Assembly (NCBI GenBank): GCA_002337045.1
Contig: DDFF01000007.1
Span: 248,001 to 312,000, forward strand
Source: Bacteroidetes bacterium UBA1935
GTDB taxonomy: Bacteria > Bacteroidota > Bacteroidia > Chitinophagales > Chitinophagaceae
DNA: 64,000 nt
Direction of reading: 5' to 3'
In this document: piece by piece, positions 50,109 to 59,362 of the stretch
Layout: each line of letters opens with the position of its first letter
How positions within the stretch are numbered: position 1 is the first letter of the stretch
Notes under the pieces: model-generated
What the model was told of the DNA's origin: nothing
Databases searched by the model: none
Seen by the model: only the letters and a program-made list of their open reading frames with translations
Position numbers and translations under genes: made by a program

Positions 50109-50873
50109 TTAGTTATGGTCTACCGCGCGCATAATAACGCCTGTACCCTTCAGACACCTTGTATCAATATTGTTGATATCGGTGTTGCTCTTAGAGTTTG
50201 CATCATATGTCCAGCGGTAGTATTCCCTGTATACCATACCTACGCCTTTGCTGAATACTTCTTTAGAGAAAGTACGTACAGCATTATCGCGTGGTTGTGT
50301 TTCAGGATCATTTTTCTTTTCGTCAACCTGCATTACAGTTGCAGTATGGTTGTATGTAACAGGACCATCGTTAAAATCCTGATCAACGTTTACATAACGA
50401 TATGTCCAATCATTATAGAAAGCATAGTCCGCATCACGTGTATCTATGTATGCATTGCCTTTCCAAGAGCGGTTTTCCTGTACAGGGTACACCATATTAA
50501 TGAATGTTTGGCCTGAATGAGAAATTTCAAGCTCCTGACCTGTATTGGTAACATACATGGTAGATTGCAACATCCAGCCATCTTCCACTTTTTTGCGGAT
50601 GCGTACTTCCATTCGCTTAGATGCACGGCCTTTACTATCCGTAAATGTATCAGCAACCGTATACATCATCTGATAGCGACGAACGATCTTTACACAGTTC
50701 GTATCGTCCCAGATAGTACTGTCTACGTTATATATCACGTATTTACCAATCTCCAGCGGAAAGTAGGAGTCGCTCTCTTTCACAGCAGGTACTTCATCGG
50801 CTTTTTTACAAGACGTATATGCAATTGTAAACAAAACTGCCAGCAGTAATAATGGTAAAGTCTTCTTATTCAT
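50109..50873 (-). CDS. Hypothetical lipoprotein
   Basis: A 254-residue lipoprotein (signal ending IAYTSC, Cys22) of unknown function. The mature part starts with an acidic stretch and FPLEIGKYVIYNVDSTIW, a beginning frequent in Bacteroidota lipoproteins, followed by an antiparallel beta-rich region (RMEVRIRKKVEDGWMLQSTM, YREYYRWTYDANSKSNTDIN). It lies immediately upstream of the subtilase gene (27 bases), with a TATATTTA -7-like box at 50899-50906, so both are probably one transcription unit; a chaperone or inhibitor of the protease is one possibility, unproven. Confidence 0.78.
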   Translation of the reverse strand: MNKKTLPLLLLAVLFTIAYTSCKKADEVPAVKESDSYFPLEIGKYVIYNVDSTIWDDTNCVKIVRRYQMMYTVADTFTDSKGRASKRMEVRIRKKVEDGWMLQSTMYVTNTGQELEISHSGQTFINMVYPVQENRSWKGNAYIDTRDADYAFYNDWTYRYVNVDQDFNDGPVTYNHTATVMQVDEKKNDPETQPRDNAVRTFSKEVFSKGVGMVYREYYRWTYDANSKSNTDINNIDTRCLKGTGVIMRAVDHN

Positions 50874-51211
50874 ATCAGTTTTCGGCTGCTTATTAGCGTA
50901 AATATAACTAAAGAAATGAAAAAGTTAATATTTCAGGGGTGGGTTTAGTAAAAAAGATTCTACACCTCAATAATCGGTTATTAATGATAAAAACGCCCCT
51001 TCATATATTAAAGACGAGAGTCAGATAGTTATTAATGCTAATACATTCCAAACTAATTGGCATTAGCTACCAATACTCTAAAATAATAAAACAGTCAACC
51101 ATATTAATTTTTATTTAAAAGTAAATTTCATTCAATATTTTAATAGCCGTTTAATTGCACTTAGGTCATTTATAGGCTAACTTTAAAAGCTAACACTTTC
51201 CGATACCTCGC
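50874..51211. other. Divergent AT-rich intergenic region
   Basis: This 338-base region contains no gene. It holds the -7 box of the lipoprotein gene (TATATTTA, 50899-50906, minus strand), the promoter of the T9SS gene at 51155-51185, and a small inverted repeat (ATTGG-N9-CCAAT, 51056-51074) that might be an operator. Confidence 0.5.
51155..51185 (+). promoter_or_regulatory. Promoter of the Ig-repeat T9SS gene (TTG-N20-TAACTTTA)
   Basis: TTG at 51155-51157, 20 bases, TAACTTTA at 51178-51185. It is a close match to the consensus with a leader of about 20 bases. Confidence 0.68.
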
Positions 51212-53191
51212 ATGTCCAAGCTCATTGGCTTCCTGTTATTGCTGTTTTGCGGCGTTGCCAATGCACAGAACCTCGTTACCAATGGTAGCTTCGAGAGCTA
51301 TTCTGCATGCCCCAACAACCTGGCACAGGCTCAATACTGCACAGGCTGGCGCATGTATCACGATGGTACTTCCGACTACTTCAATTGCACTACTGTACCT
51401 GTAGCCACTCCCGCCAACTGGGCGGGTTACCAGCGTGCTGCACAAGGCACTGCGTACATGGGCTGTATTACATACAGCGCAGGCAATACCTACTACAGAG
51501 AATACATTGCCAGTACCATGATGCCAATGGTAAAAGGCGCCAAATACGAAGTATCAATGTACGTATCGCTTGCCAATAACAGCGGCTATTATTCCAACAA
51601 CCTGGGTGTATGGTTGTACGACAACGGACCATCTGCTACCATATCGGGTAATGTTTCTTTTATACCCAACACCCCGCAGATAACTTATAGCAAATACGGA
51701 GCTGTAACTGACACAACACTCTGGGTGAGGCTTACAGATACTTTCACCGCAGACTCTGCTTACGACAATCTCGTTATCGGTGGTTTTGGCAATGCCACAT
51801 CTGCCTTTCAGGGTGCTACCAATCATGGCAGCGGCACTATTGATAACAGCGCCTACTACCTGATAGACGATATAGTAGTACGCCGCATCAACGAAATAGA
51901 AATCCTGTATATCGATACCAGTTTGTGCAACAGAGAAACTCTTGCCGTGCCATATCACCTCAACTATCCGCAGCTCTTTACACCATCCAATACATTCACC
52001 GTACAGCTATCAGATAATACGGGCAGCTTCAATGCTCCGGTAAACATTGGCAGCACTACCGGCAATACTTCGGGCACTATCAGTTGTACCATACCTGCCA
52101 TCATAACACCCGGCAATAAATACCGCATACGCATTGTAGCTAGTAATCAGCCCATCACGTCTGTTGACAATGGCACTGACATAGCAATAGGCATACTGGC
52201 CGATAGTATGAAACTGCAAGCAAACAACCCTGTTTGCGAAACGGCAACACTCAATCTCAGTACAGCCTTCAACCCTTCCGGCACAACGCACACATGGTCG
52301 GGGCCCAATACCTTTAATGCACGCACGCAATCCACTGCAATAAATAACATAGCACAAATAAACGCAGGCAAATACATTATTACTGCCAACAACTATGGTT
52401 GTGTATCGAAAGACAGCATTACCATAATAGTAAACCCGCTACCTGCAAAACCTACTGCTATTTTCAATAACAATATTTGCGAAGGCGACTCGTTGAAACT
52501 ATCTGTATCAATACCCGCTGCAGGCACTACATATACATGGACAGGCCCTAACGGCTTTGTAAACAACAACGCTACTGCAGCATTGGCAAATGTCACCACA
52601 AGCAACGCGGGCAAATACACCATTATTGCCAGTCTGAATAATTGTACACAAAACGACACTGCCAATATCAGCATCAAACCCAAACCACTGCAGCCTGAAG
52701 TCAGCAGCAATAGCCCTGTATTGGTTGGTGAGGATATTATGCTCAATCTTAACAACAGCCAATCGGGCGTGGGCTATACATGGAAAGGGCCCGCAGGCTT
52801 TTCTTTATCTGCTGCAAGTGGCATTATAAACAATGCCGCATTGGATAATAAAGGACCGTACACTATCACAGCTATACTCGATGGATGCACTAGCGCTAAT
52901 ACACTAAGTGTGGATGTATACACAAAAGAAACTACCGATAAATTCACCTTCTACCCAAGCCCGAATGATGGTAGCTTTTTCATCAAATGCAACTACGCAA
53001 CAAACGACAATATTACACTCAATATTTTCAATTCACTCGGTCGACTGGCATACTCTACAACCCTAACAATTACCAATCATCAGATTAATACAACGCTCAA
53101 CCTCAAAGCATATCTGGCGAGCGGAGAATACACGCTGCACTTCATTACAACCGGTAATGAATCTGTTTATAAAATAGTAGTTATACGATAA
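51212..53191 (+). CDS. T9SS surface protein with jelly-roll and Ig-like repeats
   Basis: A 659-residue exported protein. After the signal peptide (ending in VANAQ) comes a carbohydrate-binding-module-like jelly roll (NLVTNGSFESYSACPNNLAQ to about residue 230), as in many Bacteroidota proteins. Three Ig/PKD-like repeats then share the pattern C-or-V-E-...-TYTWTGPNGF-...-AGKYTI (around HTWSGPNTF, TYTWTGPNGF and GYTWKGPAGF). A T9SS type A domain (FTFYPSPNDGSFFIKC to the end) closes. Ig repeats suggest a stalk projecting the N-terminal domain for binding; the ligand is unknown. Confidence 0.82.
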   Translation: MSKLIGFLLLLFCGVANAQNLVTNGSFESYSACPNNLAQAQYCTGWRMYHDGTSDYFNCTTVPVATPANWAGYQRAAQGTAYMGCITYSAGNTYYREYIASTMMPMVKGAKYEVSMYVSLANNSGYYSNNLGVWLYDNGPSATISGNVSFIPNTPQITYSKYGAVTDTTLWVRLTDTFTADSAYDNLVIGGFGNATSAFQGATNHGSGTIDNSAYYLIDDIVVRRINEIEILYIDTSLCNRETLAVPYHLNYPQLFTPSNTFTVQLSDNTGSFNAPVNIGSTTGNTSGTISCTIPAIITPGNKYRIRIVASNQPITSVDNGTDIAIGILADSMKLQANNPVCETATLNLSTAFNPSGTTHTWSGPNTFNARTQSTAINNIAQINAGKYIITANNYGCVSKDSITIIVNPLPAKPTAIFNNNICEGDSLKLSVSIPAAGTTYTWTGPNGFVNNNATAALANVTTSNAGKYTIIASLNNCTQNDTANISIKPKPLQPEVSSNSPVLVGEDIMLNLNNSQSGVGYTWKGPAGFSLSAASGIINNAALDNKGPYTITAILDGCTSANTLSVDVYTKETTDKFTFYPSPNDGSFFIKCNYATNDNITLNIFNSLGRLAYSTTLTITNHQINTTLNLKAYLASGEYTLHFITTGNESVYKIVVIR

Positions 53192-53197
53192 AAAAGA

Positions 53198-53217
53198 AAG
53201 CCACCTAAGGGTGGCTT
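53198..53217. terminator. Bidirectional terminator between T9SS gene and asnS
   Basis: AAGCCACC and GGTGGCTT form an 8 bp stem with loop TAAG. On the minus strand it is followed by TCTTTTTT, so it mainly serves asnS. Confidence 0.75.
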
Positions 53218-53251
53218 AATAATATCTGCAAATAATGAGTCAACAAATCAA

Positions 53252-54685
53252 CTAGAACTCCGCATTCTTCGGCGTACGTGGGAAAGGTATTACGTCGCGG
53301 ATGTTGGTCATACCTGTTACAAACAACACAAGGCGCTCAAAGCCAAGCCCAAAGCCAGCATGCGGCACAGTACCAAAACGGCGTGTATCCAGATACCAAT
53401 ACAATTCTTCAGCAGGTATGTGCATCTCTGCCATGCGCTGCTCCAGTTTATCAAGGCGTTCTTCCCTTTGCGAACCACCAACTATTTCGCCAATTCCCGG
53501 AGCAAGAATATCCATTGCAGCTACCGTTTTGCCATCTTCGTTCTGGCGCATGTAGAATGCTTTAATGTCCTTAGGATAGTTGGTAACAATAACCGGTTTC
53601 TTAAAGTGTTTCTCTACAAGATAGCGTTCATGTTCGCTCTGCATATCTATACCCCACTTCACATCATACTGAAATTTCTTCTTCTTATATGCAGGAGAGT
53701 CCAGCAGTATATCTATTGCTTCGGTATAGGTAATGCGTTCAAACTTGTTGTTCAGTACAAACTCCAGTTTTTCCAGCAATGCCATTTCGCTACGCTCGTT
53801 CTGTGGCTTTTGCTTTTCCTCGTCCAGCAGGCGTTGTTGCAAAAACTCAAGGTCTTCGCGGTTGTTATCCAAAGCGTATTTTATCACATACCTGATGAAC
53901 TCCTCAGCAAGGTCCATGTTATCGTTCAGGTCGTTGAAGGCCACCTCAGGTTCTATCATCCAGAACTCTGCCAGGTGGCGCGCAGTATTACTGTTCTCTG
54001 CACGGAAGGTAGGCCCGAATGTATATACCTCACCAAATGCTGTTGCACCCAGTTCCGCTTCCAGCTGGCCACTCACGGTCAGGTTAGTGCTGCGTCCAAA
54101 GAAGTCTTCTCTGAAATCTACTGTACCATCTTCATTGCGTGGTGCACCGTCAAATGGCAATGTAGTAACGCGGAACATCTCACCAGCACCTTCCGCATCG
54201 CTCGCTGTTACGATAGGTGTATGCATGTAAACAAATCCTTTGTCGTTAAAGAATTTGTGAATGGCATAAGCCAATGTATGACGCACACGAAACACCGCGC
54301 CGAATGTATTGGTACGGAAACGCAGGTGCGCTTTTTCGCGCAGGTATTCAAGGCTTGGCTTGTTTTTCAGTTGTAGCGGGTATGCGTTAGGGTCGCATTC
54401 GCCCAGCACTTCTATTGTTTCAGCCATCAGGTCATACTTCTGGCCTTTACCTTGAGACAGTACTATTTTGCCCGTTACTGCCAGTGAAGCGCTTTCATTT
54501 ATTTTACTCAGTATGGCGTCGTCAAATTTGCCAAGCTCTGCAACAACTTGCAGGCTTTTCATACAGCTACCATCATTCAATGCTATGAATTGATTATTAC
54601 GGAATGAGCGTACCCACCCCTTTACCGTTACACTATAATCTGCTTGCTCACGCTGTAAAATGTCTTTAATCTTCGTCCGTGACAT
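53252..54685 (-). CDS. asnS: Asparaginyl-tRNA synthetase
   Basis: A 477-residue class IIb aminoacyl-tRNA synthetase. An N-terminal OB-fold anticodon-binding domain (1-110) precedes the catalytic core. Motif 2 appears around FGPTFRAENSNTARHLAEFW and motif 3 around GFGLGFERLVLFVTGMTNIR, then DVIPFPRTPKNAEF, the family C-terminus. It is the last gene of the arginase-TSUP-asnS operon with 6 bases between TSUP and asnS. A strong terminator follows. Confidence 0.96.
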   Translation of the reverse strand: MSRTKIKDILQREQADYSVTVKGWVRSFRNNQFIALNDGSCMKSLQVVAELGKFDDAILSKINESASLAVTGKIVLSQGKGQKYDLMAETIEVLGECDPNAYPLQLKNKPSLEYLREKAHLRFRTNTFGAVFRVRHTLAYAIHKFFNDKGFVYMHTPIVTASDAEGAGEMFRVTTLPFDGAPRNEDGTVDFREDFFGRSTNLTVSGQLEAELGATAFGEVYTFGPTFRAENSNTARHLAEFWMIEPEVAFNDLNDNMDLAEEFIRYVIKYALDNNREDLEFLQQRLLDEEKQKPQNERSEMALLEKLEFVLNNKFERITYTEAIDILLDSPAYKKKKFQYDVKWGIDMQSEHERYLVEKHFKKPVIVTNYPKDIKAFYMRQNEDGKTVAAMDILAPGIGEIVGGSQREERLDKLEQRMAEMHIPAEELYWYLDTRRFGTVPHAGFGLGFERLVLFVTGMTNIRDVIPFPRTPKNAEF

Positions 54686-54691
54686 ATATTA

Positions 54692-55072
54692 TTATTTATC
54701 GAAAAACAGGTATTTCAATGCTACAATTATCATGAATACCGCAAATATCTTTTTTACCACACTTGCCTCCAAACCCAATGCTATCTTACTGCCAAAGAAA
54801 CCACCTACTACAAACGTCACAGCCAGTATCAGCGCTATCTTCCAGTCTGCATGGCCTGCTTTATAATAGTTGTACGCACCTGCAAATGCTACCGGCAGCG
54901 ACAGCAGCAGCAATGATGTACCTTGTGCCGTTTTCTGGTTCAGCCCGAACATCAGTACCAATGCGGGCACTATGATAACACCACCGCCTATACCTACAAG
55001 GCTGCTCATCATACCGGCAATAACGCCTATCAGCATCAGCAATAATACGGTTGTCAGGCTCATTTGCTTCAT
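54692..55072 (-). CDS. TSUP (TauE/SafE) family membrane protein, half-length
   Basis: A 126-residue membrane protein with four predicted helices. GMMSSLVGIGGGVIIVPALV and GTSLLLLSLPVAFAGAYNYY carry the TSUP motif (G-x-G-G-G), and GGFFGSKIALGLEASVVKKI the second-half motif. Standard TSUP transporters have about 250 residues and two such halves; this protein has only one and presumably dimerises. Substrates of the family include sulfite, sulfoacetate and other organic acids; specificity is unknown here. It lies 38 bases after the arginase gene. Confidence 0.82.
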   Translation of the reverse strand: MKQMSLTTVLLLMLIGVIAGMMSSLVGIGGGVIIVPALVLMFGLNQKTAQGTSLLLLSLPVAFAGAYNYYKAGHADWKIALILAVTFVVGGFFGSKIALGLEASVVKKIFAVFMIIVALKYLFFDK

Positions 55073-55110
55073 TTAGTTGGTTTGTGCAATGGCTGTAATA
55101 TACAAACTAC

Positions 55111-56157
55111 TTAGCGGGCAACCATAAAATTGCACATCTTATACAGCACGCGTGCACCTACTATACTGTCTATGCCATCCTGTGCATGCTCACCGCAAGA
55201 AACCTCATTCAGGTCGAAGCCGATGATTTCCTTACCGCTCTGATGCAGTTGCTTGAAGAGGTAGAAAATATGATCCATCTCAAAACCTCCCGGCACAGGC
55301 GTACCTGTGTTAGGACACAGTTTCGGGTCCAGGCCATCTATGTCAAAGCTGATATATACTTTCTCTGGCAGTTCGTTGATGATGTTCTGGCAGATTTGTT
55401 TCCATGTAGCGCCTTCGTATTGCTGCTCTTTAATGTCTTTATCAAAATATGTAGCCACACGGTCAGGGTTCTGGCGGATTATCAGCAGTTCTTCATCACA
55501 ATAATCACGAATACCTACCTGTACCAGTTTGCTCATCTGCGGCACTTCTTTCAGTACGTTGTACATAATAGAAGCGTGCGAGTAGGTGAAGCCTTCGTAA
55601 GCCTCACGCAGGTCGGCATGCGCATCTATCTGCAGTATACCAAAGTCGCTGTGTACTTTGCTGAGCGCCCTGATGAAACCAAGCGGTGTGCTGTGGTCGC
55701 CACCTATCAGGCCTACTTTCTTGCCTTCTTTCAGCAGGTTGCCTGTCATCTCCTCTACCCAGTCTATCATCAGGCGGCTGCCTGCGTTTACTGTTTCCAG
55801 TTTTTCAGACAGTTGTTCGTTTTCTGCTACTACACCACCGTCTACAAGATGAGAAATGATAAGCTCTGCACACTGGCGCAGAAAATCACTCTTCTTCTTT
55901 ATCACCTTGTCTACAGGCAGCATATAAAAACCTTTCTTCCATCCGTCCATAACATCCGGATCATACAGGTCTACCTGCATCGAAGAATCAAATATATGTT
56001 CAGGCCCGCGCGATGTTCCGTTTCTGTACGATACGGTTACTTCCCAAGGTACAGGCAGCAATACCAGTTGCGCATCTTCTTCCTTAAAAGGAAGCCCGAA
56101 AATGTTGTTTGATTTCAGTCCTACGGAATTGGGGTCGAACTGAGAAAGGTCAGTCAT
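55111..56157 (-). CDS. Arginase/agmatinase/formimidoylglutamase family ureohydrolase
   Basis: A 348-residue binuclear manganese hydrolase. GLIGGDHSTPLG (first metal His), LQIDAHADLREAYEG (D-x-H-x-D) and SFDIDGLDPKLCPNTGTPVP (D-x-D-x3-P) are all present and complete. The N-terminal ~60 residues extend beyond classic arginases. Whether it makes urea from arginine or agmatine, or formamide from formiminoglutamate, cannot be told. It heads an operon with a TSUP transporter and asnS. A TAATTTTG -7 box lies at 56181-56188. Confidence 0.88.
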   Translation of the reverse strand: MTDLSQFDPNSVGLKSNNIFGLPFKEEDAQLVLLPVPWEVTVSYRNGTSRGPEHIFDSSMQVDLYDPDVMDGWKKGFYMLPVDKVIKKKSDFLRQCAELIISHLVDGGVVAENEQLSEKLETVNAGSRLMIDWVEEMTGNLLKEGKKVGLIGGDHSTPLGFIRALSKVHSDFGILQIDAHADLREAYEGFTYSHASIMYNVLKEVPQMSKLVQVGIRDYCDEELLIIRQNPDRVATYFDKDIKEQQYEGATWKQICQNIINELPEKVYISFDIDGLDPKLCPNTGTPVPGGFEMDHIFYLFKQLHQSGKEIIGFDLNEVSCGEHAQDGIDSIVGARVLYKMCNFMVAR

Positions 56158-56180
56158 TGTCTTTGTTTTAATTTGAGGCG

Positions 56181-56188
56181 CAAAATTA
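56181..56188 (-). promoter_or_regulatory. -7 box of the arginase operon
   Basis: TAATTTTG (minus strand) matches TAnnTTTG, with TTTG upstream at only 15 bases spacing. Confidence 0.5.
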
Positions 56189-56289
56189 GGGTTTCTCCAC
56201 TATCAAACCATAACTTTCGTCATATATTAAGGTGCTTTCTATAAATACTTAATCTTTATCTATAAATCAGTTTTTAGTGCTTTTAGGCT

Positions 56290-56297
56290 TAACTTTG
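56290..56297 (+). promoter_or_regulatory. -7 box of ccmE
   Basis: TAACTTTG, about 62 bases before the ccmE ATG. A T-rich segment lies upstream in place of a clear -33 TTG. Confidence 0.5.
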
Positions 56298-56359
56298 CAT
56301 AGCCTGAGGCAAAATGGCCATTCGCCATCCTGTTTCAGGGTATAAACAGGTAGGTTTTT

Positions 56360-56755
56360 ATGAAAAGGACGCACATCATTCTGTTGGTTTTGGTAGCCGC
56401 TGCGGTTACTATCATCGTTTCACAGTTTGCAGACTTCAGCACGTACGAGACTTTTGCTTCTGCATCTAAAGAGCCGGGCAAGCTATACCACGTTATCGGC
56501 TTTCTGGACAACAGCAAACCTTTTGAGTACGACCCGGTAAAAGACCCTAACCACTGCACTTTTTACGTAAAAGACAAAGCAGGCAACCTGAGCAAAGTAG
56601 TTTTCAACGGTGCTAAGCCTACAGACATCGAAAAATCTGAACAGATTGTGATGACAGGCAGCATGCAGGGCGATGCCTTCCGTTGCAATAAAATACAAAT
56701 GAAGTGCCCTTCTAAATACCAGAACGATCAGGTAGCAATAGGGAACGCGAGTTAG
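56360..56755 (+). CDS. ccmE: Cytochrome c maturation protein CcmE, Cys variant
   Basis: A 131-residue membrane-anchored haem chaperone. An N-terminal helix (5-25) is followed by an OB-fold domain (YHVIGFLDNSKPFEYDPVKD, CTFYVKDKAGNLSKVVFNGA, KSEQIVMTGSMQGDAFRC). At the place of the classic haem-binding H-x3-Y motif (HDENY) there is Cys116-Pro-Ser-Lys-Tyr120, the C-x3-Y variant known from archaea and Desulfovibrio. The gene is short after that motif. ccmF follows directly. CcmE passes haem to CcmF for attachment to apocytochrome c. Confidence 0.88.
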   Translation: MKRTHIILLVLVAAAVTIIVSQFADFSTYETFASASKEPGKLYHVIGFLDNSKPFEYDPVKDPNHCTFYVKDKAGNLSKVVFNGAKPTDIEKSEQIVMTGSMQGDAFRCNKIQMKCPSKYQNDQVAIGNAS

Positions 56756-56822
56756 TGATTTAACACTAATATCTAAACCCTTATCAACCATCAATCAAGT
56801 CAACGAATCAACTTTGGAACAA

Positions 56823-59306
56823 GTGCAATTCATAGGAGAACATCTCGCGCCGGGGAAACTCGGCCATTTTTTTGCAATACTTTCTTTTGTAATGGCGCTG
56901 TTCAGCACCTTTACCTACTGGCGTGCTGCAACAACGGAAAATAAAGACCTCACAAGCAGCCGCAGTTGGTTGTTGCTGGGCCGCAATAGCTTTGTAATAC
57001 ACAGTGCTGCTACTGCAGGTGTATTCTTTACGCTCTTCTATATTATTCAAAATCACTACTTCGAGTATTTCTATGTTTGGCGACATTCAGATTTGTCGCT
57101 CTCTCCCAAATACCTGCTTTCTTGCTTCTGGGAAGGCCAGGAAGGTAGCTTCCTGCTGTGGTCTATATGGCATTGTGTATTGGGCCTGATTGTGATGTTC
57201 ACTGCCAAAGGACTTGAAAGCCGCGTCATGACGGTGATATCGTTGGTACAAGTGGCACTGGCAAGCATGCTGCTCGGTTTCTACTTCGGCCCCGATATCA
57301 AAATCGGTAGCGATCCGTTCATCCTCCTGCGCACACAAATGCAGGATGCGCCTATCTTCTCCCAACCAAACTATCTGGACTTTGTGAAGGATGGCAAGGG
57401 CCTGAACATACTACTTCAAAACTATTGGATGGTTATCCACCCGCCTATTCTGTTCCTCGGCTTTGCATCTACACTTATACCATTTGCATACACTATTGCT
57501 GCCGTATGGAAAGGCGAATACAAACAATGGGTAAAACCTACGCTCGTATGGTCGCTGTTCTGCGGTGGCATATTGGGCACAGGTATTATGATGGGTGGTG
57601 CATGGGCATATGAGTCCCTCACATTCGGTGGCTACTGGGCATGGGATCCTGTTGAAAATGCATCGCTGGTGCCGTGGTTGCTGCTTGTTGCTGCCCTGCA
57701 CACACTCGTGATATTTAAAGCTACAGGTCGTTCTTTTATAATCACAGTAATATTGATGTCGCTTACCTACCTGTTTGTATGGTATTCTACATTCCTTACC
57801 CGTACAGGTGTGCTGGGCGATACTTCTGTACACGCATTTACAGACGAGGGAAAGGCGCTCTACTGGCACTTACTGGTTGTGTTAGGCATCCTGATGGCAA
57901 TTGCCATAGGCCTGCTGATATACCGTTGGAAGGGTTTCCCGCGTGTAAAAACAGAAGAAGCCACCAACAGCCGCGAGTTCTGGATGTTCATCGGTTCTTT
58001 CATTCTGCTGCTGGCGGCATTCCAAATCAGCATCACTACTTCTATTCCTGTATGGTCGCCGCTGGCAAAAGCCATAACAGGTAAAGACGTGGCACCACCT
58101 GCAGATGTGGTAAAACACTACAACGATATTCAGGTTTGGGTAGCTATTATCATTACGCTGCTTACCGCATCTATACTATACCTGCGCTTCAAAACAAGCG
58201 ATAACAAAACAGTACTGAAACGCCTGGGGCTTACGGCAGGCATAGCTGTTGTGCTGTCTGCTATCATGGCATATACAGAGCGCATCGGCGATGCGCGCTA
58301 CATCACCCTGCTATTTGGTTGCAACTATACCATTGTTGGTATGATATACTATGCCATCAAAGTACAGAAGGGGCAGCTCAAAAAACTGGGCGCGGCTTCA
58401 ACGCACTTTGGCTTCGGTGTCTTTATACTTGGTGTGCTCTTCTCTTCTTACAACAAAGAGGTAATGTCTATCAATACCATGGGCATTATGATGGACTTTG
58501 GTAAAAAGAATGCATCTGAAAATGCACGCGAAAGCATGGAGAATGTATTGCTCTACAAAAACAATCCTGTTGTGATGGGCGAATACACTGCTACTTTCCT
58601 AGGCGACTCTACTGCAGAAAACGACCCGCGCATTTTCTACAAAGTAGCCTACGAGCGCCGCGATACAGCAACAAAAGAACTCAAAGAGTCTTTCACGCTC
58701 TATCCTGATGCATTTGTAAACGCTAAGGGTATGGAAGAAAACAGCATGAGCCCTAACCCCGACTCTAAGCACTACCTGACGCGCGACATCTTCACTTACG
58801 TAACCAAAGCCTACGACCCGAAGATGAAGAAAGATGATACATCTCAATTCAAATCGCACAAGGTACACGAGGGCGATACAGTGTTTACAAACGATGGCTA
58901 CCTGATTTTCGCAGGCCTCAACCCGAATGTTGATGCAAACGCATATCCGCATCAGCCGGGCGATGTAGCAGTTAGTGCTACTATGTTTGCTTACAATACA
59001 AAAGGCATTATAGATACGCTGCATCCTGTATACTACATTCGCGGCCAATATGCATATCAGGTAACAGATACGCTGAAAGCATCCAACCTGTATGCACGTC
59101 TGGAAAACATCATCCCCGATGATAAAGCAGTAGAGCTGAAAATAAAACAATCATCTGCCGACGATGACTATATCGTAATGAAGGCACTCATATTCCCGTA
59201 CATCAATCTGGTATGGCTGGGTGTTATCATTATGAGCCTTGGCTTCTTCCTCGCAATGGTAAACAGAATTACAAAAAAGGAAAAAGAAAAAGCCGCTACA
59301 GCATAG
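56823..59306 (+). CDS. ccmF: Haem lyase CcmF (cytochrome c biogenesis)
   Basis: An 827-residue inner-membrane protein with about 15 helices. The WWD-domain core FGGYWAWDPVENASLVPWLL presents haem to apocytochrome c, and the conserved PYNxxT-like segment and flanking histidines follow. I start at the GTG at 56823, since the resulting N-terminus (VQFIGEHLAPGKLGHFFAIL) matches CcmF proteins; an upstream TTG at 56814 is possible. The large periplasmic domain near the C-terminus (about 580-780) is normal for the family. It is downstream of ccmE in an operon; the other ccm genes are not in the window. Confidence 0.9.
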   Translation: MQFIGEHLAPGKLGHFFAILSFVMALFSTFTYWRAATTENKDLTSSRSWLLLGRNSFVIHSAATAGVFFTLFYIIQNHYFEYFYVWRHSDLSLSPKYLLSCFWEGQEGSFLLWSIWHCVLGLIVMFTAKGLESRVMTVISLVQVALASMLLGFYFGPDIKIGSDPFILLRTQMQDAPIFSQPNYLDFVKDGKGLNILLQNYWMVIHPPILFLGFASTLIPFAYTIAAVWKGEYKQWVKPTLVWSLFCGGILGTGIMMGGAWAYESLTFGGYWAWDPVENASLVPWLLLVAALHTLVIFKATGRSFIITVILMSLTYLFVWYSTFLTRTGVLGDTSVHAFTDEGKALYWHLLVVLGILMAIAIGLLIYRWKGFPRVKTEEATNSREFWMFIGSFILLLAAFQISITTSIPVWSPLAKAITGKDVAPPADVVKHYNDIQVWVAIIITLLTASILYLRFKTSDNKTVLKRLGLTAGIAVVLSAIMAYTERIGDARYITLLFGCNYTIVGMIYYAIKVQKGQLKKLGAASTHFGFGVFILGVLFSSYNKEVMSINTMGIMMDFGKKNASENARESMENVLLYKNNPVVMGEYTATFLGDSTAENDPRIFYKVAYERRDTATKELKESFTLYPDAFVNAKGMEENSMSPNPDSKHYLTRDIFTYVTKAYDPKMKKDDTSQFKSHKVHEGDTVFTNDGYLIFAGLNPNVDANAYPHQPGDVAVSATMFAYNTKGIIDTLHPVYYIRGQYAYQVTDTLKASNLYARLENIIPDDKAVELKIKQSSADDDYIVMKALIFPYINLVWLGVIIMSLGFFLAMVNRITKKEKEKAATA

Positions 59307-59323
59307 TGCGCAATAAAATAGTT

Positions 59324-59362
59324 CAATAAAAAAGCGGGATGAATCATCCCGCTTTTTTATTG
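59324..59362. terminator. Bidirectional terminator between ccmF and the membrane protein gene
   Basis: CAATAAAAAAGCGGGAT and ATCCCGCTTTTTTATTG form a 17 bp stem with a 5-base loop. The last codons and stop of the convergent gene lie inside the right arm. Confidence 0.87.

Noticed and set aside
53360..54376. A 338-codon open frame antisense to asnS
   Set aside because: Its translation is rich in Cys, His and Phe, without family resemblance, and it lies wholly opposite a complete asnS gene.
55186..56112. A 308-codon open frame antisense to the arginase-family gene
   Set aside because: A shadow ORF opposite a well-supported gene, with Cys/Tyr/Phe-rich composition.
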